64,000 bases of DNA. Origin: Liquidambar formosana (lineage: Eukaryota > Streptophyta > Magnoliopsida > Saxifragales > Altingiaceae). This document shows positions 10,513 to 22,885 of this stretch, in pieces (within the stretch, counting starts at the first letter, position 1; each line of letters opens with the position of its first letter). The translations under genes and the position numbers were made by a program. Location of the stretch: NCBI GenBank assembly GCA_039720395.1, contig CM077820.1:15213848-15277847 (forward strand), given 5' to 3'. The notes beneath the pieces were generated by a model, which saw only the letters and a program-made list of their open reading frames with translations, did not search any database and was not told the DNA's origin.

Positions 10513-12728
10513 GCCTTTTTGCTTATACCTGTATAATATAGTCCAAAAATGGTTCCAATACAAGGATACCCATAATTGGCATCATGTTCCAAATGGTTCC
10601 AATACATACACACATTCATATTTCCATATTACATCCATAATCTCATTATATAAATTACATCATTGTTCAATAGTACATGCCCAAAATAAGAAATTTAATA
10701 TAATCCAAAATCCAACATGATAACCATATCTAACATAATAAGCCTCTCATAAAATCAGCGATAGTTCAACATGATAACAACATTCATTACACTAACAAGC
10801 ATCTCAAGAAGCCACCATCATCATCACTTGGACAACGCCACATTCCTTTTATAATCTGAAAAATGAGAAGGATGTGCAATCACCCATAAGAAATTTAAAT
10901 GTAGTCTTCTAGATTGAAAATTCATAATTTCCCATCAAAACCATGGCCCACCATTTAACATTTAAATTCTCAAAGTTAACCCCATTTGCAAAATGTAAAG
11001 TTTTATTTATAAAATCTTGAAATTATAACAATTTCCAAATACTTCCCAAGGCAATGTTATTCTCAAATTTTTCAAAATACCTAATCAACATAATTTTCAC
11101 AATTTGATCATAACATTCAAAGGCAAATACCATTTGATGTGTTTCCCAAAATTCCTAATATTCATCATGTGGTGCATAAATCAAAATGTTCTTCTAGATA
11201 CTTATGTACAATTTAATCACAATTCTAGAAATCTTAGATCTTGTGGAAAAATGTCACATGCAAACAAAAATCATCAACATTTTCTCATAAAATTACATTT
11301 TATGTAGTAGCTCCATTTCAAATCCACAATACATGATGAAACTTATCAATGAGGCCATAGATTCCATAGATCATGTTTAAAACATATATGCATGATAGAA
11401 TTTTAGCAATATACCAAAGTAACAATGCTTTACCACCAAGAAAATGCATCCATCTCCTCAAACTGTAGCTAGAATGCAAGGTTGTATCTCTTCTGGTGTG
11501 AAAATGTAAGAAAATCCAAGCCTTCAAGCAAAATCAAACTCTCTCTCCCTCCCCCCCCCCCCCCCCCCCCCCTTCTCTCTCTCTCTCTCAATTCCTCTGT
11601 GTGAAATGTGAGGATTTTCGGAAAAAAGGGTTATTTATAAGGCTGGAACAGAATGAGATTTATAAATTTTCCCAAACAACAAATTCTTCTATGCGGGACC
11701 AGTTCAATTGGTTCTTAATTTTTATGTAAACTTGGATTGGTCAGCCCCAACCACTGAGGTCAAAACAAATTTTAATCATAATCAACATAATGTTGGAGAA
11801 TTGAAATTAACGATGAATATCAAACCGTAAGTAAAGTAAGAATAAGAATGTAGAATGATTGATTAATAACCAAACAAAAAATAAAAATGGAGCAAAAAAG
11901 GAAATAAAAGGAAAACAAAAGTGGAAATTTGAAAAAACTCAAAAATAAAGGGAAAGAAATAAGAAAGTATAAGTGTTGTTTTGTCAATAAAAAGTTTTTC
12001 CTACATCCCCATTTTTAGTAGTAGTATAGATATAGATAGATTTTAGTAGTAGAATGGATATAGATATAGAGTTGTCGTTCTTCTCAAAATGCACAATGAT
12101 TTGGTATAGAATCATTTACATGGTCACTGAATAGAAGAAAGTTATCCAATCTCAATGAGTGTGGTATAAAACCATTAATAAGGTCATTGGATAGAAGCAA
12201 GCAATTTAGGCGTAGTGCTGGAGAGCTTGTATTAACGGATCCAATATACGTATTTAACTGTTAGGAGGAACACTTTGTGGGTTTTCTTTGGCATTTGTAA
12301 ATTTTTTTTTTTAATATTTTTTCTTTCTATTGTGTTGAGGAAGTACATTTTGTGGCTCTATCAATGTTGTATAATTATCATAAGAAACAATACATTCACA
12401 ATAATATAACTTTTTTGCCATTTATTCGATTAGGAATTCATCACAACTTAAACATGAACAAACATAAAAATTCAAAAGAAAAAAAAAAGGGAAAAAGTGG
12501 GATTAATAGCTTCAATCTATAAATAAAAAAAATTAAAAAAAAAAACAACTACTCAGACAAAATCCTCAACTTATTCAATCAAGAGACAGTTCATAGTTAT
12601 TGCTACAAAAATACCTGGTAACTGACGTTCATTCACATGACAGTGTGGTTTCTCTCCGTCTTTTTCTTCAGACTGGCTGCCTTCACTGCTATTGCCACAA
12701 TTATCCAGTCTTTGGTTTCATCTACAAA
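10513..12728. other. Intergenic, no gene seen
   Basis: AT-rich, with no recognisable gene. It includes a CT-rich tract with a run of 22 C at 11,551-11,572, and a GATATAGA-rich patch near 12,020-12,065. About 12,436-12,728 is the 3' flank of the receptor-like pseudogene and matches about 9,745-10,010. Confidence 0.6.
11551..11572. repeat. C22 homopolymer in a CT-rich tract
   Basis: Twenty-two consecutive C flanked on both sides by CTCTCT repeats. The length of such runs is unreliable in most assemblies. Confidence 0.85.
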
Positions 12729-15700
12729 TCAGAAATAAGCATATCTCCAAGTCTTCTTGAATAGTAAAACCCCCAAAGTTCCCCATAACCCAGTCATGAA
12801 GCCTAGCATTACAATGATGTAAAACCATACTTTTTCAGACTCATCTTCTTTGTCATTTCCTTCATAGCCATTGGGTGTTGGAGCTTGAGGTGGTTCATCT
12901 CCTGGGCATTTCTTTGGTAGTGGAGCTCTTCAGAGTTCAAGGTTGCCAACATAAATGGGTGGGTCATCAAGAGTTTGGAGCTGATTTCCTGACGGAATTT
13001 TTCCTGAGAAGTTATTGTAAGAAAAGTTCAAGTGGCTAAGAGAAGTTAAAGCTGACATACTCTGTGGAATCAAACCAGAAAGCTGATTTCTAGAGAAGTC
13101 CAGAGATTCCAAAGATGTCAAGTTCCCTATGTCCTTCGGGATGTTTCCTGTCAAATGATTGTGTGACAGATTCAAACCATGCAATTCAGAAAGGATTTTT
13201 AACTCTTCAGGGATCTTGCCGACTAGTTTGTTACATGAAAGGTCCATGTTTACTACAAATCGTAGTGTTTTCGTATATTCAAGGATTCTTCCTTTCAAGA
13301 CCTCCTTGACTTTTTGCTCAGCCCATTCTTGATAATCAGACTCATCTAGTTGTTTTTGAACCATGCCATTGAGATTTCCAAAACAACGAGGGATGGTTCC
13401 CGTAAGATTGTTATCTGCAAGGTCCAATATTTGTAATTTAAGAAGTTGACATATTTGTGCAGGAATACTGCCGTTATACATATTATTTCGTAGCCTCAGA
13501 ATTCGCAAAGACCAAAGGCTCTCTCCAATCCTTTTAGGTATATTTCTAGAGAATTTATTCTCATCAAGGTCCAAAACTATCAATGAATCGCAATTTTTCA
13601 TTGCCGTCGGAAGCTCTCCATTAAGACTATTGTTGTTCAAGTGCAACCATCCCAGATTAGAAAGATGCCCAATTGAGCTTGGAATAGCCCCTGTCAACAT
13701 GTTGGATGATAGATCAATAACATCAAAGTATTAGGCTTCCCTCCAACGATTAGGTATGTTCCCAAATAACTTGTTGTTTGAGAGATCTAGAGTCGCCAAA
13801 GTCCCCCAACAATTAGGAATGTTCCCAGATAAGTTGTTGTTTGAGAGATTTAGATACTTCAAACTTTCAATTTTGCACAAGGAGCTAGGTATCGTACCAT
13901 TTATAAGGTTATCAGCAACAGGTAACATCACCAAGGTGGAGCGATACAAATCCTGAAACCATTTCGGGATAGGTCCTGAGATGCTAGTGTTAGAGAGATC
14001 CAGCGCTTCAACTTCCTTTTGCGTTCTAAGCCATTGCGGAAAAGTCCCAATTTTGCAAGAACTCAGTCCGATGTAATCAAGTTGGAAAGGAGGTGACCAG
14101 TCAGATTTCACCTCCAAAGCCAAATGATAGTTAGAATCAATGCTCAAATATTCCAACCTTGAAAGGTTTGCAAAGTGAACTTCAGAAAGTTTACCTTCCA
14201 AGGAATTTGAAGAGATGTCTAAGAGCTTGAGGTTTATGAGTTGTCCAAGAGATTTTGGAAAGGCCCCATTCAACTGATTGTTAGAAAGGTCTAACTCTCT
14301 AAAGGTTGACAATCTTCCAAGCGAAAACGGAAGCTAACCATTGAAAAAATTCCACCCAAGATCGAGGTGTTTTAATTTCTTAAGCAGCCCTAACCACTTC
14401 AGCAAATGACCACTGAATTTATTAACTTTTAAAATCAGTGCCTCCAAATCATATTCAATGCATCCAAATAAATTTTTCTGAGTTTCTAATAACTCTCCGT
14501 GAAGCAGGAGATTACCAGACAAATCTAATGATTTCAAGCGACAACAATTCCATAGGATCACAGATAACCCACCTTCAATGCTATTGAACGAATTGCTAGC
14601 AAGGTTTAGATATTCAAGTTGCTGAAAATTACCCAGCCATAGCGGAATTGAAGTATTGAATAAGTTGGATGAAAGATCAAGGACTCTTAAAGAGGTCAAG
14701 TTTTGAAGAACGTGTGGGAACGGGTCTTGGAATAAATTATACCCAAGATCTAGGTATTCAACAGTAGGGAATTAGGGTAAGTTTGAGATGGATCAGTAAT
14801 TGATAACCCATCTTCAATGCAATTGAACTCATTGAATGCAAGATTCAGATGTACAAAGCTTTGAAAATTACCCCGCCAGAGTGGAATTGAAGAATTGAAG
14901 AAGTTGGATGAAAGATCAAGGACTTTTAGATGAGTCATGTTTTGAAGGAAATGTGGAAATGGGCCTTGGAATGAATTACTCCTAAGACCTAGGTATTCAA
15001 CAGTAGAAAGAAACGTCGAATTAGTGTAACCTTGTGAAGGATGAGTGTTATCGAGTCCACACGACATCAAGCGTAACACTAATAAAGAGGGAAGCATGTT
15101 GATTACTTGCATCACATTAGGAGCCCCACCAAGGTCCACACCACTCATGTCAAGGTGTTGCAAGGACGATAGACAAGAAACCCATTCCAGATTCTGGATA
15201 GCTAATTCTTCTCCAGACATTCCGTAATCTATATGATTAAAATCATTGAGATCAAGAACACGCAAGTTGGTGAGGTTTCCGAGCTGAGGGGGAACTGTTC
15301 CACCAAAGTTGGCATGAGAGAGATTCAGATACCTAAGCTATTCCATCAAACCCAAGAACTTTGGAATTGGGATTCCTTGAAAATTGTTCCAACTTAAGTC
15401 CAAGTAATTCAAGTATCTCAACTCCAGCAAACAGGAGTTTATCTCGCTCGCCTAACTGGTTAGATACGTCCCAGTCCCAACCCCAGCCCCCGTACCCATC
15501 ATCTGTGATGCTCGTCATTCGGAGGTCAAGCTTGAAAACATGTCCAGGAATTCTGCAGCTTACTCCTTTCCATTTGCAGCAATCAGTGTTTTCCCAGGAA
15601 GAGAGCCTATGTGAAGGGTCTTGCAAACTTCGTTTGAACTTGAGAAGAGCTTGTCTTTCTCCTTTTATGCAATCAGAGCTTGAATTCCCGCACAAACAGA

Positions 15701-15797
15701 ACCGTGTGGTTCCAATGAACAAGAAAACAGCTAAAAGAAGCCCAGCAGTGTAAAATTTCCCCATGTTCAAGAACAATTTGTGCTCAAAAGCAGACAA
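12729..15797 (-). pseudogene. LRR receptor-like protein gene (Cf/EIX type), disrupted
   Basis: Family members are plasma-membrane receptors without a kinase domain that sense apoplastic ligands. In order: a signal peptide (better start at 15,764, [13 protein letters not shown]), the LRR N-terminal cap ([13 protein letters not shown], then CCKWKGVSC), about twenty plant-type leucine-rich repeats (LDLSxNxLxGxIP), an acidic juxtamembrane stretch, one membrane segment near 12,760-12,820, and the short tail ending WRYAYF at 12,729. The frame is broken by a shift near 15,430, a TAG at 15,338-15,340, a second shift near 14,765, a TAG at 14,334-14,336, a TAA at 13,731-13,733 and a TGA at 12,930-12,932. 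With two frameshifts and four stops it is almost certainly a pseudogene. Intronless, as is usual for the family. A 3' relic of a paralogue lies at 9,745-10,512. Confidence 0.9.
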
Positions 15798-16780
15798 CAG
15801 GATTTTATGGTTTTTCCAAGGACTATGCAGTTGTGTCCATGGAGAATGATGGTTTGTTTTCTTTTCTTTTTCTTGTTAATTCAGTTATTAAGAATGATGG
15901 ACTTTTGTCAGCAAGGCCTGTGAGTCTGTGATGTCCCTTTGGGAAGATTTGTAGTCAAATTCATTGCAATAGTCACCGTCTCATGATTTGCTGTAAAGAC
16001 TCTATAAAACCCATTATAGCTATCCAAAGGAAGAAGCTATCAATTCATTGCAATGGTGGCCGTCTCATGATTTGCTATAGAGACTCTATGAAGTCGGTCA
16101 AGAAATGCATTTCCGCAATCTCATGATTTGCTATAAAGACATGGATTATATAGAATGAAGGTGTGGGGGAGGAAACTTCCCCAATTGAAATTCTCACTCT
16201 GATTTGTCGAGTTATATTTTGCACCATACCATGGAATACTGTCCATCCATAGTGGTGGAATTTCTCACTCTGATATGTCCACTTATTCCTTGCACTGTAC
16301 CTGCAATGATCCTTAGCATAAAAACTACACAGCATTAATCATGATTCATGACCAACAACTGAATATGGTCATCTTGAATTCGAGCACACTAGCCGTGAGG
16401 ATTGGGGCATCAATGTCATGGACGTATAGGATATGGCAAAACTGCATTACCCAAATGCATATTTTCTGTCACAAAATTGTGTCATTAGGCATGTGACAGA
16501 CACCCTTATTGCTGCTCATTAGCAGCCTACTTTTTCCATGACAATCTAAAACAAAATCAAATGCTTCAAATTATTAATCAAGGTGGTTTTGTACACTTTA
16601 TTTACTTGATCAAACCCATCAATAAATTAATGATTCATGATCATTTTTGTTCTTGATTCAGCAGAGTTCTAAATATTGGCCTTGCTTAGTGATTCCTGAT
16701 CATTACCAACTATACATTTTGTAAGTGTTGCCCAAATTAACCAGGCCAGAACCAGTCTTAAATCTTAATATATAAAATTA

Positions 16781-16943
16781 TGAAGATCTTACGAAACCAC
16801 AAGTGTTTTAAGCATAGTCTGAGGAGCGGATATAGAGCATGCAGCAGCAGATGGATGCTGAAGAATTTACGAAACCATGAGTGTTTTAAGCATAGTCTGA
16901 GCAGCGGATGAAGAGCATGCTGCAGCAGCAGCAGATGGATGCT
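16781..16943. repeat. Two-unit tandem repeat (78 and 85 bp)
   Basis: Units start TGAAGATCTTACGAAACC (16,781) and TGAAGAATTTACGAAACC (16,859). Both contain GTGTTTTAAGCATAGTCTGA and end in a CAG-rich GCAGATGGATGCT. The second unit is longer by extra CAG triplets. Confidence 0.85.
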
Positions 16944-16958
16944 ATGTGGGTATAATTA

Positions 16959-17000
16959 ATGTTCAAGCACAGGGGTTTCGTAACCCCTGTGCTTGAACAT
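16959..17000. repeat. Perfect 19-bp inverted repeat with a 4-base loop
   Basis: The left arm at 16,959-16,977 (ATGTTCAAGCACAGGGGTT) is exactly complementary to 16,982-17,000, with loop TCGT at 16,978-16,981. It lies just after the two-unit tandem repeat. It is far too stable and exact to be chance in this AT-rich setting. Confidence 0.9.
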
Positions 17001-17002
17001 CT

Positions 17003-17190
17003 TGAATTTAAACCATTTCAACTGTGGTTGTTGTAGTCTAGTCCATTTGTATATTTCTGCAGTATATATATTTATACTGGACAACTTTTCCTACTGTAAT
17101 GTGGTTTGCCGAGATTTGAAAGCACCTAGAAGAGCCAAACCCCTCTTTCAAGGTGCCTTTGGTGTGGAAAATTTGTGTAGTTCATCAAAA
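17003..17190 (+). repeat. Direct repeat pair, first copy
   Basis: Matches about 19,177-19,365 in the same orientation. Shared landmarks are TTTAAACCATTTCAACTGTG, TATATTTCTGCAGTAT, CTTTTCCTA and TTTGGTGTGGAAAATTTGTG-like sequence. No coding potential. Confidence 0.75.
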
Positions 17191-17940
17191 AATAGGAAAA
17201 TTTCTCAAAACATTGGGTTAATCGGATGAGTTTTAACTATTCGATTTCCATAATACAATTTTTCTAAACTTTCTATGAGAAAAATCATATTGATGCGTCG
17301 ATTTATTTATCCTGCTGATTTTGAACATTTGATTTACCTTACGAAACCCATTAGGTAATGGATCCTGATCATTTTTTGCAGCCAACACAGCGGAATAATT
17401 CTATGGTCACTTAGCCAAAGGACCTGCGCTTACACCTTTTGACTAATATTTTATGTGACACAAATCAACTGAATGATCAAGGCAGTCTGGCAATCACTGG
17501 CCATCCCTATAAGATTAATGTGCTTTGACACAACATTTTTCTAAACATCTCAATTTACAATTCTTTGACAGATATATGCGGCTGAAATGTTGAAATGTAA
17601 CCCACCTAAACTTCCTTATAACTCGTATTTTGCTAACCTAACTATTGGATTACATTTGCATGCATGTCAAAAATCAAGTTGATCCGAAATTAAGAGTGCT
17701 AAGTTGATCTAAGATTTATTGTTATTCGATCCAAAACTTGCATTTTTAAATCAATACCAATTAGTCTCATATCAATTTGATTCCATGAATATTTATGAAT
17801 GAAATAGGAATTAATCTCAAAATAACTTAATTTTTGACATGCACAACCTACAAATAAATAAGAATTAATCAAACAGTTAGTTTTGCCAAATACGAGTCGT
17901 AAATAAAAATTTTGGAGTGCATCTAATGCAACTTCACCCG

Positions 17941-17979
<39 letters not shown>

Positions 17980-18119
17980 TATATATGCTGCTTTTTGGTT
18001 TCCTTTACTCATATTCAAAATTTGAATCGAGTACTATGGAAATTTCGTGCTTCCATTAGTATGTCGTTGAAGTTCTAGAATTCGTTTCACATTGATTTTA
18101 TTTATTTTCTCTCTGTAGA
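17191..18119. other. Intergenic, no gene seen
   Basis: AT-rich. About 17,195-17,420 is similar to about 2,830-3,040, sharing the GATGAGTTTTAA and GTCACTTAGCCAAA blocks. A (TA)n tract lies at about 17,942-17,980. Confidence 0.5.
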
Positions 18120-18500
18120 AAGATTTTCTTTTCCTAGCCTAGGCCCTTTCTATTCGTTAAAGCAACCCTATGGTTATGCAAACTTGGCACCTAAATGCAA
18201 GAAGACTAGAAGAGATTACATATGAATTTCCAATGGGATACCATGGAACCCTAGCCATCCATGGTGGTGGAATTCCTCATTTTGGTTTGTCCACTTACAT
18301 TTTGCACTATACCTCGAAAGATCCTTGGCTTAGGAAATACAGGGCATTAATCATGATTCGTGACCAACCACCGAATATGGGTCATCTTGAGTTTAAGCAC
18401 TTCTATCGGCGAGGATTGGGGCATTGCATTTTTATGAAGTCAGTCAACAAAATGCGTCTGAAATAGTACATTTGCCCAAATGCACATTTTCTCTTACAAA
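18120..18500 (+). repeat. Dispersed repeat copy 3 with an open frame of 98 codons
   Basis: Same block order as 1-1,560 and 16,010-16,720. An open frame at 18,170-18,466 reads through the repeat and would encode 98 residues rich in H, Y and R. The matching stretch at 16,220-16,420 translates similarly but contains a stop. I do not recognise the protein. It could be the last open relic of a real exon, or chance. Confidence 0.4.
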
Positions 18501-21500
18501 ATTTGTAAACTGTTTTTATTTTATGTTTTTTCCTATTTTTAGTTCAAAACATTTGGTTATTTATCTTGCATAAATCCAACCCAGTTGACATGCTCATAAA
18601 CATAGTTTCCTTTTTTGATTTTCTCAAACATTTTCAAATTTTTGAAATCATCCAGACATCAACCAGCTTAAGACAAAAAGGAAACGAGGAATTGAGTGTT
18701 GTAGCACAAGATCTACAATACATGTTAAGGGCAGAGCCTTAAATTTTCAATTGGGGTAAATGTTTACAACAGAGCGACAGGACAAAGGTAAATCCAAACA
18801 TCCATCTTAAAAAGACCTAACCTTTGAGGAGGTAATGGTGCCTTAAGAATTATATGCACACCCATATCTAACCGATGTGGGACTTTTGCCCATTTGTGAC
18901 AATCATATGATGGTCTCTCCAAATTCACATTTCTGGGCTGGCTTTCTTGAAGTAACCACATCTACCTATTATGTACAAGAATCCTTCGCTATCAATCCTG
19001 AAATCAAAGTGAAGTGCGTCTAAGAACCCATGGGAAATTATTTACCACTGAAATCACTTAGGGGGTCATGAATTTAATAACCTTATTTCTATAAATAAAT
19101 AAAAAATAAAAAAGTGGATTAGCCCAACTCAAAAGGAGATAATTTTGATTTATTGTTCAGCTCTGCCATCTTCATTTTTCAATTTAAACCATTTCAACTG
19201 TGATTGTTGTAGTTTATTAGTCCATTCGAATGTATATTTCTGCAGTATTTATACATTTTTTGGATACCTTTTCCTAGTGTAATGTGGTGTGCTGTGATTT
19301 GGCACCTAGAAAACAGCCAGACCCCTCCTTCAGGGTGACTTTGGTGTGAAAATTTTGTGTAGTTACATCCATTTCCTTCAACATCTACCACTAGGGTGGT
19401 CATTTGTATGCTATTAAAATCCTGGTTCACATATCAGGTTTGAAAATCATCACTTCAAAGACTTGAATTTTGAAGTCAAGGTTTTCTTGTTAGTTATTTA
19501 TGAAGTATGCTATTAATATGACAAACTGTTCACATTCATCCCCCCCTCCCTAGCCTCTTGTAGGTGCACTTGTTCCTCTCTTAGCTAGGTGGTACACCCA
19601 TGGATAAATTTATTATCTCCCAAGTTTTTTTAATGCATATCAAATCTCTGCCAACAACTATGCTTATGGGTAAGAATGTTGCATCAAGTAATTCATTGGT
19701 GGGTACTGTTAATAATAAACTTGGAAAAATTTTAAGCCAACAATTGGGTTCCTGCAACAAATCTTTTTTAGTTAGCCGTTGAACCATTGGTCTGAAGATC
19801 CTAATTGAAACCCTCTTTTGCATCAAACCCCCTTTTTATTATTTTAGTGGTCATGATTTGGCTATCATTGCTTTTAGCAATGATAGTTTGTTGAGTCCTA
19901 AAAATAATTTTCGATATTTAATCTCACGATTTGGCTTTACACCCATAGCATGATGTTCGTTTATTTGGTCTAGTAAACCACCAACATTTGTGCATGTGCA
20001 TTGGCTCAATTTGAAGGTGGCACAAGGGCAAGGACAAGAGGTTAGCTACAAATAATTGTTGGTTGAGGTTGTTGAGAATACATGATGGCTTATATATGTT
20101 TTATTTAATTTGAATGCAGTATATCACCCAAAGTAGTTGTTGAGTTTAATACCTAGCAGTGATGGAAGATGCCCTAGGATTAAATGGTAAAGTCTCATCA
20201 AAGCCCATACGGGCCTATCCATCTTCATGCTAGCCAATTAACATAGTTATACTTATGAAAGTAATCTTAATCGGGATCCTAAATAGGATTTACATTCGAC
20301 TTATATGTAAGGATAGTCGGATTTGATGGAACAGTCTCATGTATCTGGAATTTGAGGTCCTCATGCGTCGATGGAATGTAAATCCTATCGGAGATCCTAA
20401 ATAGATTTATTACTGTTTAATTGTATATATATGGAAGTGATAAATAAATATATTATACTGAAGTATGCAGCATTATTATGGCTCATGTAGTCTTTATATT
20501 AAAAACCAGCCCAATTGCCCAAAAAACCCTAAAATTTTGTGGCAAAGTTATTTCAAACTTTGATCAACCTAAACTTGTTGGCTTCATTTAAATTTGTCAA
20601 AAGTTACATATGCCTTGAATTCAATCCAATACAGGACAATCTTTTTTTGGACGGTCACCCAATCATTAGATGGCCGGTTGCCCCCAGCTGCTCCCACTTT
20701 TTCACTCCATTAATGTAAAGCTGGCCGGCTGACTGGCAGTGTATCACTTTCTCCATCAAAGTAATGTTAAAAATAAGGCCAGACATCGTCCAGAGGTCCC
20801 CTCTTCTGATTGATATGGCTCCCTACCCCTCTTCTTTTCAAGCCAATCAATCTGTACCAACCCTTGCACACCCTCTTCTTTTTCTTTTCCTCTTTTTCTT
20901 TTTGTGCGTTTCCATGCGTGTTCGAAGAAATTAAATGAAAAAATTTAACCACTTGAGCACATTGCCGGGCCACCTTGACAGGTGACCGAAGAGCTGGAAG
21001 CCCTATCCTCTGTTGACCATACCCGAGCTTAGCTTAAAAGTGACCCTGTGTCACTCTCGCCTACCTTAGGTAGTGCCCTTTCTCCATTTTTACGAGGGAT
21101 GTTAGGGCATTTGTATGACGTACTCACAAAAGGAAAAGGATTTTTTTTTTTATTTTAATAATAATTATGTAATCTTGTAGACTTGGCTTCCACTTGATGG
21201 ACCTAATGGGACAAGTCCTGTTCTAGAAGCTGAAAAATCAGGTAATGCATGAATCACAGATGTGTCCCATGGTCAGATAAAGAAAAATTAGAGAGGCCTA
21301 AGTGTGTAACAGTTGGCGTTGAGAAGACACCACAAAGTCAAAAGGTAAAATGCGCCGATATGGTAAGGTTTGAATTCTCTAAGATCTTGGGTCCTCATTT
21401 TACTAATCCACTAATTATAAATAATCGTGTTTTTTGCCCCATAAACACTTCGCCCTCCAAACGATTCTATGCTTTGAAAACTGTTTTTTGAAGTACATTT

Positions 21501-21757
21501 TCAAAAACAAAAAAAAAAAAAAAAAAAAAGGGCAAGAACACTTTTTTTTCTCTGAAAATGATCTGTTTTCAAGAAAAAATTTCAAGAGAAGGTTTTCGAG
21601 AAGATGTTGCCAGACATTTTTTCTGCTTGTTTTAAGAACCAAAAATTGTTTTCAAAATGCATGACCAAACAGGCTGGCCTTTCATGAAAGAAAGAAATAT
21701 TACCTGAGCTACAAAGCTGGCTGTAACTTGACCTAATTAATTTACAAACCCATGAAG
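18501..21757. other. Intergenic, no gene seen
   Basis: No supported gene. About 19,177-19,365 is the second copy of the direct repeat at 17,003-17,190. About 21,440-21,670 is A/T-run-rich and resembles a degraded small transposon. The last five bases before the retrotransposon are its target duplication. Confidence 0.5.
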
Positions 21758-21762
21758 CCCCC
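21758..21762. repeat. Target-site duplication, 5' side (CCCCC)
   Basis: Five C directly before the LTR start TGTTGATA. The same five bases follow the 3' LTR at 34,008-34,012. A 5-bp duplication is the rule for Ty3/gypsy integrases, but the sequence is homopolymeric and so less informative. Confidence 0.8.
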
Positions 21763-21809
21763 TGTTGATACCCCAAAACACGCTGCCACGTCAAATCAAT
21801 CATACCTCG

Positions 21810-21827
21810 CCACGTGGAAAGTTGACC
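21810..21827 (+). promoter_or_regulatory. G-box with adjacent W-box in LTR U3
   Basis: CCACGTGG (21,810-21,817) is a perfect palindromic G-box, the bZIP/bHLH target. It is followed by TTGACC (21,822-21,827), a WRKY-type core, and then TTGACT near 21,836. Further ACGT cores lie at about 21,785, 22,780, 22,810 and 22,831. The same sites are at 32,966-32,983 in the 3' LTR. Stress- or hormone-responsive activity is an inference. Confidence 0.5.
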
Positions 21828-22532
21828 AACAAGGTTTGACTTATTCCGCTACCTCAGTCGCCTAGATGGCACTGTTTGGACAATCCCACTCAGGATGGCC
21901 TTGTCGCCCACATCGACATACCCTTGAGGGAAGCGTCCACTCCCTCGAGGATGCCCCTTCCCGGAGGGACGCCTTCTATATCGAGGATGCCCGGATCATC
22001 TCATTGTAGGTCGTCGCGACCTCTTCGAGTCGGATGCCTGTCACATCGCGTGATGGGAGTCGAGGTCGGCGATCTACTTGATCCCCCTCGAAGTACCTCG
22101 AGGTACGGTCCTAGTTCGACAACTAGCCTGGGTCGAGGCAGAGCCCAGGGGGCTCGATTGCGAGCTTGACCCTCAAGCAAGGTCGCTCGACCTTAGCTTC
22201 CCTTAGCCCTTGGGACATTTGGAGGATCTTGGTCTGGTGGATGGAGAGAAGGCTCTCTAAGGAGGTCGCACCCATGGCATCGGGAATTGCACCTCTATAG
22301 TCGATCTGGGGACAGCTGGGAAGTGACATGACACAACAACAACCTCAAAAGATGATGGGACAGCTGACAGGTCAAATCCATACCTCGTACAGGCGAAAAG
22401 CCTTACAGGCATGGGTGCCAGCACCAGAACAGGGTATGGCAGCCGACCTACCCAGGAGGGTCTGGGTCTGCTACCCCATTACCCTAGGTCTGCTACCACC
22501 TGCATTAAGCAGCTGTCCCAGGTCTTTGGTAC

Positions 22533-22540
22533 TATAAAAG
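22533..22540 (+). promoter_or_regulatory. LTR promoter TATA box
   Basis: TATAAAAG in a GC-richer setting, 770 bp into the LTR. Transcription should start about 30 bp on, near 22,565, defining R. The equivalent box in the 3' LTR is 33,689-33,696. Confidence 0.75.
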
Positions 22541-22854
22541 GCCTCTCTTGGCCTCATTAACGGGGCATTCAATCCCCTCACCGACAACACTAACAACCAA
22601 GGAATCTCTCCCTTGATTGAGGGGATTCTCCAAAAAGGTTTCATTCGGACTGAAGCCTCTCCAAATACGGGTCGCGCCCCACTAGGTCGACTCTCTCCCT
22701 GCCTATCTCCCACTCCAAAAGCTACCCCAGATCGCTTCTCTCTCTCCTCCACCTAGATCTCCCCACTTGTCCCACCATCATACGTGGCTGACCTCCTCGA
22801 ATACGACCCACGTGGGCTCTGTTGACTCCACGTCGATATTTCCCACAAACATTT

Positions 22855-22872
22855 TGGCGACTCCGCTGGGGA
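22855..22872 (+). other. Primer binding site (tRNA-type)
   Basis: TGGCGACTCCGCTGGGGA begins three bases after the LTR end. The leading TGG pairs with the CCA end of a tRNA. The sequence agrees with the PBS reported for Ogre/Tat elements, which is complementary to a tRNA-Arg. That tRNA assignment is from memory of the group and was not checked. Confidence 0.8.
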
Positions 22873-22885
22873 GGCAGTACACGTG

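Larger units (their letters stand above)
15798..17002. repeat. Upstream region of the receptor-like pseudogene; dispersed repeat copy 2
   Basis: No gene. About 16,010-16,720 shares the ordered blocks of 1-1,560 and 18,120-18,500. A motif TCTCATGATTTGCTATA recurs about three times between 15,980 and 16,135. It sits directly 5' of the disrupted receptor gene, so the dispersed family may be duplicated receptor-gene promoter DNA. Confidence 0.5.
21763..22851 (+). repeat. 5' LTR (1,089 bp)
   Basis: Starts TGTTGATACC and ends CACAAACA, the TG...CA form of LTRs. Identical by eye to 32,919-34,007 except at 22,492 (G here, C in the 3' LTR). It carries a G-box, W-box cores, several other ACGT cores and a TATA box. 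It drives the sense genomic RNA. Confidence 0.97.

Noticed and set aside
21876..22752. Open frames within the LTRs (for example 21,876-22,169 and 22,471-22,752 on the minus strand)
   Set aside because: They duplicate exactly in the other LTR, lie over promoter and leader sequence, and match no protein family. They are a by-product of the CG-rich composition.
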